Source: SG8-30 sp037443885 (lineage in GTDB: Bacteria; Pseudomonadota; Gammaproteobacteria; Steroidobacterales; Steroidobacteraceae). Taken from it: a DNA stretch of 15,816 bases. Position numbers and translations under genes: made by a program. A model generated the notes under the pieces. It searched no databases and was not told where the DNA came from. It saw only the letters and a program-made list of their open reading frames with translations. The stretch is taken from NCBI GenBank assembly GCA_037443885.1, contig JBBINN010000063.1, forward strand, positions 1-15,816, read 5' to 3'. Positions 14,968 through 15,816 of this stretch are shown piece by piece; positions within the stretch are counted from its first letter, which is position 1, and each line of letters opens with the position of its first letter.

Positions 14968-15816
14968 TGTTCCGCCGCGTGCTGATCGCCAATCGCGGCG
15001 AGATCGCCTGCCGTGTGATCGACACCTGCCGCCGCCTCGGCATCCACACCATCGCGGTGCACTCGGAGGCCGACGCGCACGCGCGGCACGTCCGCCTCGC
15101 CGACGAGGCGCACCCGGTCGGGCCGTCGCCGGCGCGGGAATCCTACCTCGACGCCGGGCGGATCCTCGAGGTCGCGCGGCGCTCGCGCGCCGAGGCGGTG
15201 CACCCGGGCTACGGTTTCCTGTCGGAGAACGAGGACTTCGCAACCGCCTGCGCCGCGGCCGGAATCACCTTCATCGGTCCCTCGCCCGAGGTGATCCGGC
15301 GCATGGGCCTGAAGCACGAGGCCAAGGCGGCGGCCGAAGCGGCCGGCGTGCCGGTCGTGCCGGGCTGGTACGGCGAGGCCGCGGATGCCGCGACGCTGCT
15401 CGCCGAGGCGCGCCGGGTCGGCTTCCCGCTGCTGGTGAAGGCCGTCGCCGGCGGCGGCGGCAAGGGCATGCGCGTGGTGCGCGCGGCCGAGGAGTTCGAC
15501 GCCGCGCTGACCTCCTGCCGGCGCGAGGCGGCCGCGAGCTTCGGCGACGACCGCGTGCTGGTCGAGCGCTACCTCACGCAGCCGCGCCACATCGAGATCC
15601 AGGTGTTCGCCGACGCGCACGGCGACGCGGTGTACCTGTTCGAGCGCGACTGCTCGGTTCAGCGGAGGCACCAGAAGGTGATCGAGGAGGCGCCCGCGCC
15701 GGGCATGACGCCCGAGCGCCGCGCCGCGATGGGCGCGGCGGCGGTCGCGGCGGCACGCGCAGTCGGCTACGTGGGCGCGGGCACGGTCGAGTTCATCGCC
15801 GAGCCGGACGGGCGCT
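14967..15816 (+). CDS. liuD: 3-Methylcrotonyl-CoA carboxylase, biotin-containing (alpha) subunit, 3' end missing
   Basis: This open frame starts at an ATG overlapping the liuC stop by one base and runs past the window end, giving 283 codons of a protein normally about 650-670 residues long. It would carboxylate its own biotin with ATP and bicarbonate for the LiuB subunit. The biotin carboxylase N-domain begins FRRVLIANRGEIACRVIDTCRRLGI (2-26), with VHPGYGFLSEN (about 78-88). The ATP-grasp domain shows the glycine-rich loop KAVAGGGGKGMRVV (about 158-171), RHIEIQVFAD (about 207-216), RDCSVQRRHQKVIEEAP (about 229-245) and GTVEFIAEPDG at the edge. The rest of the carboxylase domain and the biotin-carrier domain with its expected AMKM lysine lie outside the window. 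An acetyl- or propionyl-CoA carboxylase subunit would look similar here; the operon decides for the methylcrotonyl enzyme. Confidence 0.93.
   Translation, partial: MFRRVLIANRGEIACRVIDTCRRLGIHTIAVHSEADAHARHVRLADEAHPVGPSPARESYLDAGRILEVARRSRAEAVHPGYGFLSENEDFATACAAAGITFIGPSPEVIRRMGLKHEAKAAAEAAGVPVVPGWYGEAADAATLLAEARRVGFPLLVKAVAGGGGKGMRVVRAAEEFDAALTSCRREAAASFGDDRVLVERYLTQPRHIEIQVFADAHGDAVYLFERDCSVQRRHQKVIEEAPAPGMTPERRAAMGAAAVAAARAVGYVGAGTVEFIAEPDGR

Noticed and set aside
12454..15243. A 929-codon open frame on the minus strand beneath the liu genes
   Set aside because: It lies wholly opposite four clear enzyme genes, is rich in Arg, Ala and Gly, and shows no domain. Long antisense frames are expected at this GC content.

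Overview
The window is a high-GC, almost fully coding stretch of a bacterial chromosome. A TonB-dependent outer-membrane receptor shows that the organism is Gram-negative. That receptor, the LiuABCD-type leucine catabolism genes and the IclR, TetR and GntR regulators fit a heterotrophic proteobacterium, possibly a gammaproteobacterium; the lineage is inference. A run of ten N at 4751-4760 shows that it is a draft assembly or metagenome bin. No RNA genes, CRISPR arrays, insertion sequences or phage genes were seen.

Left block, 34-1976, plus strand: a TetR-family repressor followed by an acetyl-CoA C-acyltransferase (thiolase). The short gap between them holds a small inverted repeat that could be an operator.

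Second block, 8012 down to 2153, minus strand: five tightly packed genes that look like one operon. In transcription order they are a short citrate synthase/citryl-CoA lyase-like protein, a class III (CaiB/BaiF) CoA-transferase, a short MetE-like zinc methyltransferase-fold protein, a TonB-dependent receptor and a VOC (glyoxalase-fold) protein. Read together they suggest uptake of an unknown compound, CoA activation and carbon-carbon cleavage, but no known pathway fits the set. The lyase has Ser where this family usually has its catalytic Asp.

Third block, 8154-10495, plus strand: an IclR-family regulator (PcaU/PobR-like), divergent from the five-gene operon, then an alpha/beta hydrolase and a WrbA-type NAD(P)H:quinone oxidoreductase. 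The 141-nt divergent gap holds overlapping palindromes. The regulator may control both directions, which would make this an eight-gene functional locus.

Right block, 11280-10561 minus and 11366-15816 plus: a GntR-family regulator divergent from a leucine/isovalerate degradation operon: isovaleryl-CoA dehydrogenase, methylcrotonyl-CoA carboxylase carboxyltransferase subunit, methylglutaconyl-CoA hydratase and the carboxylase biotin-carrying subunit, which is cut by the window end. The operon converts isovaleryl-CoA to HMG-CoA; HMG-CoA lyase is not in view. A near-ideal GntR operator lies exactly in the spacer of a predicted sigma-70 promoter for the operon. The acetoacetate that leucine breakdown yields could eventually feed a thiolase such as the one in the left block, but that link is only inference.
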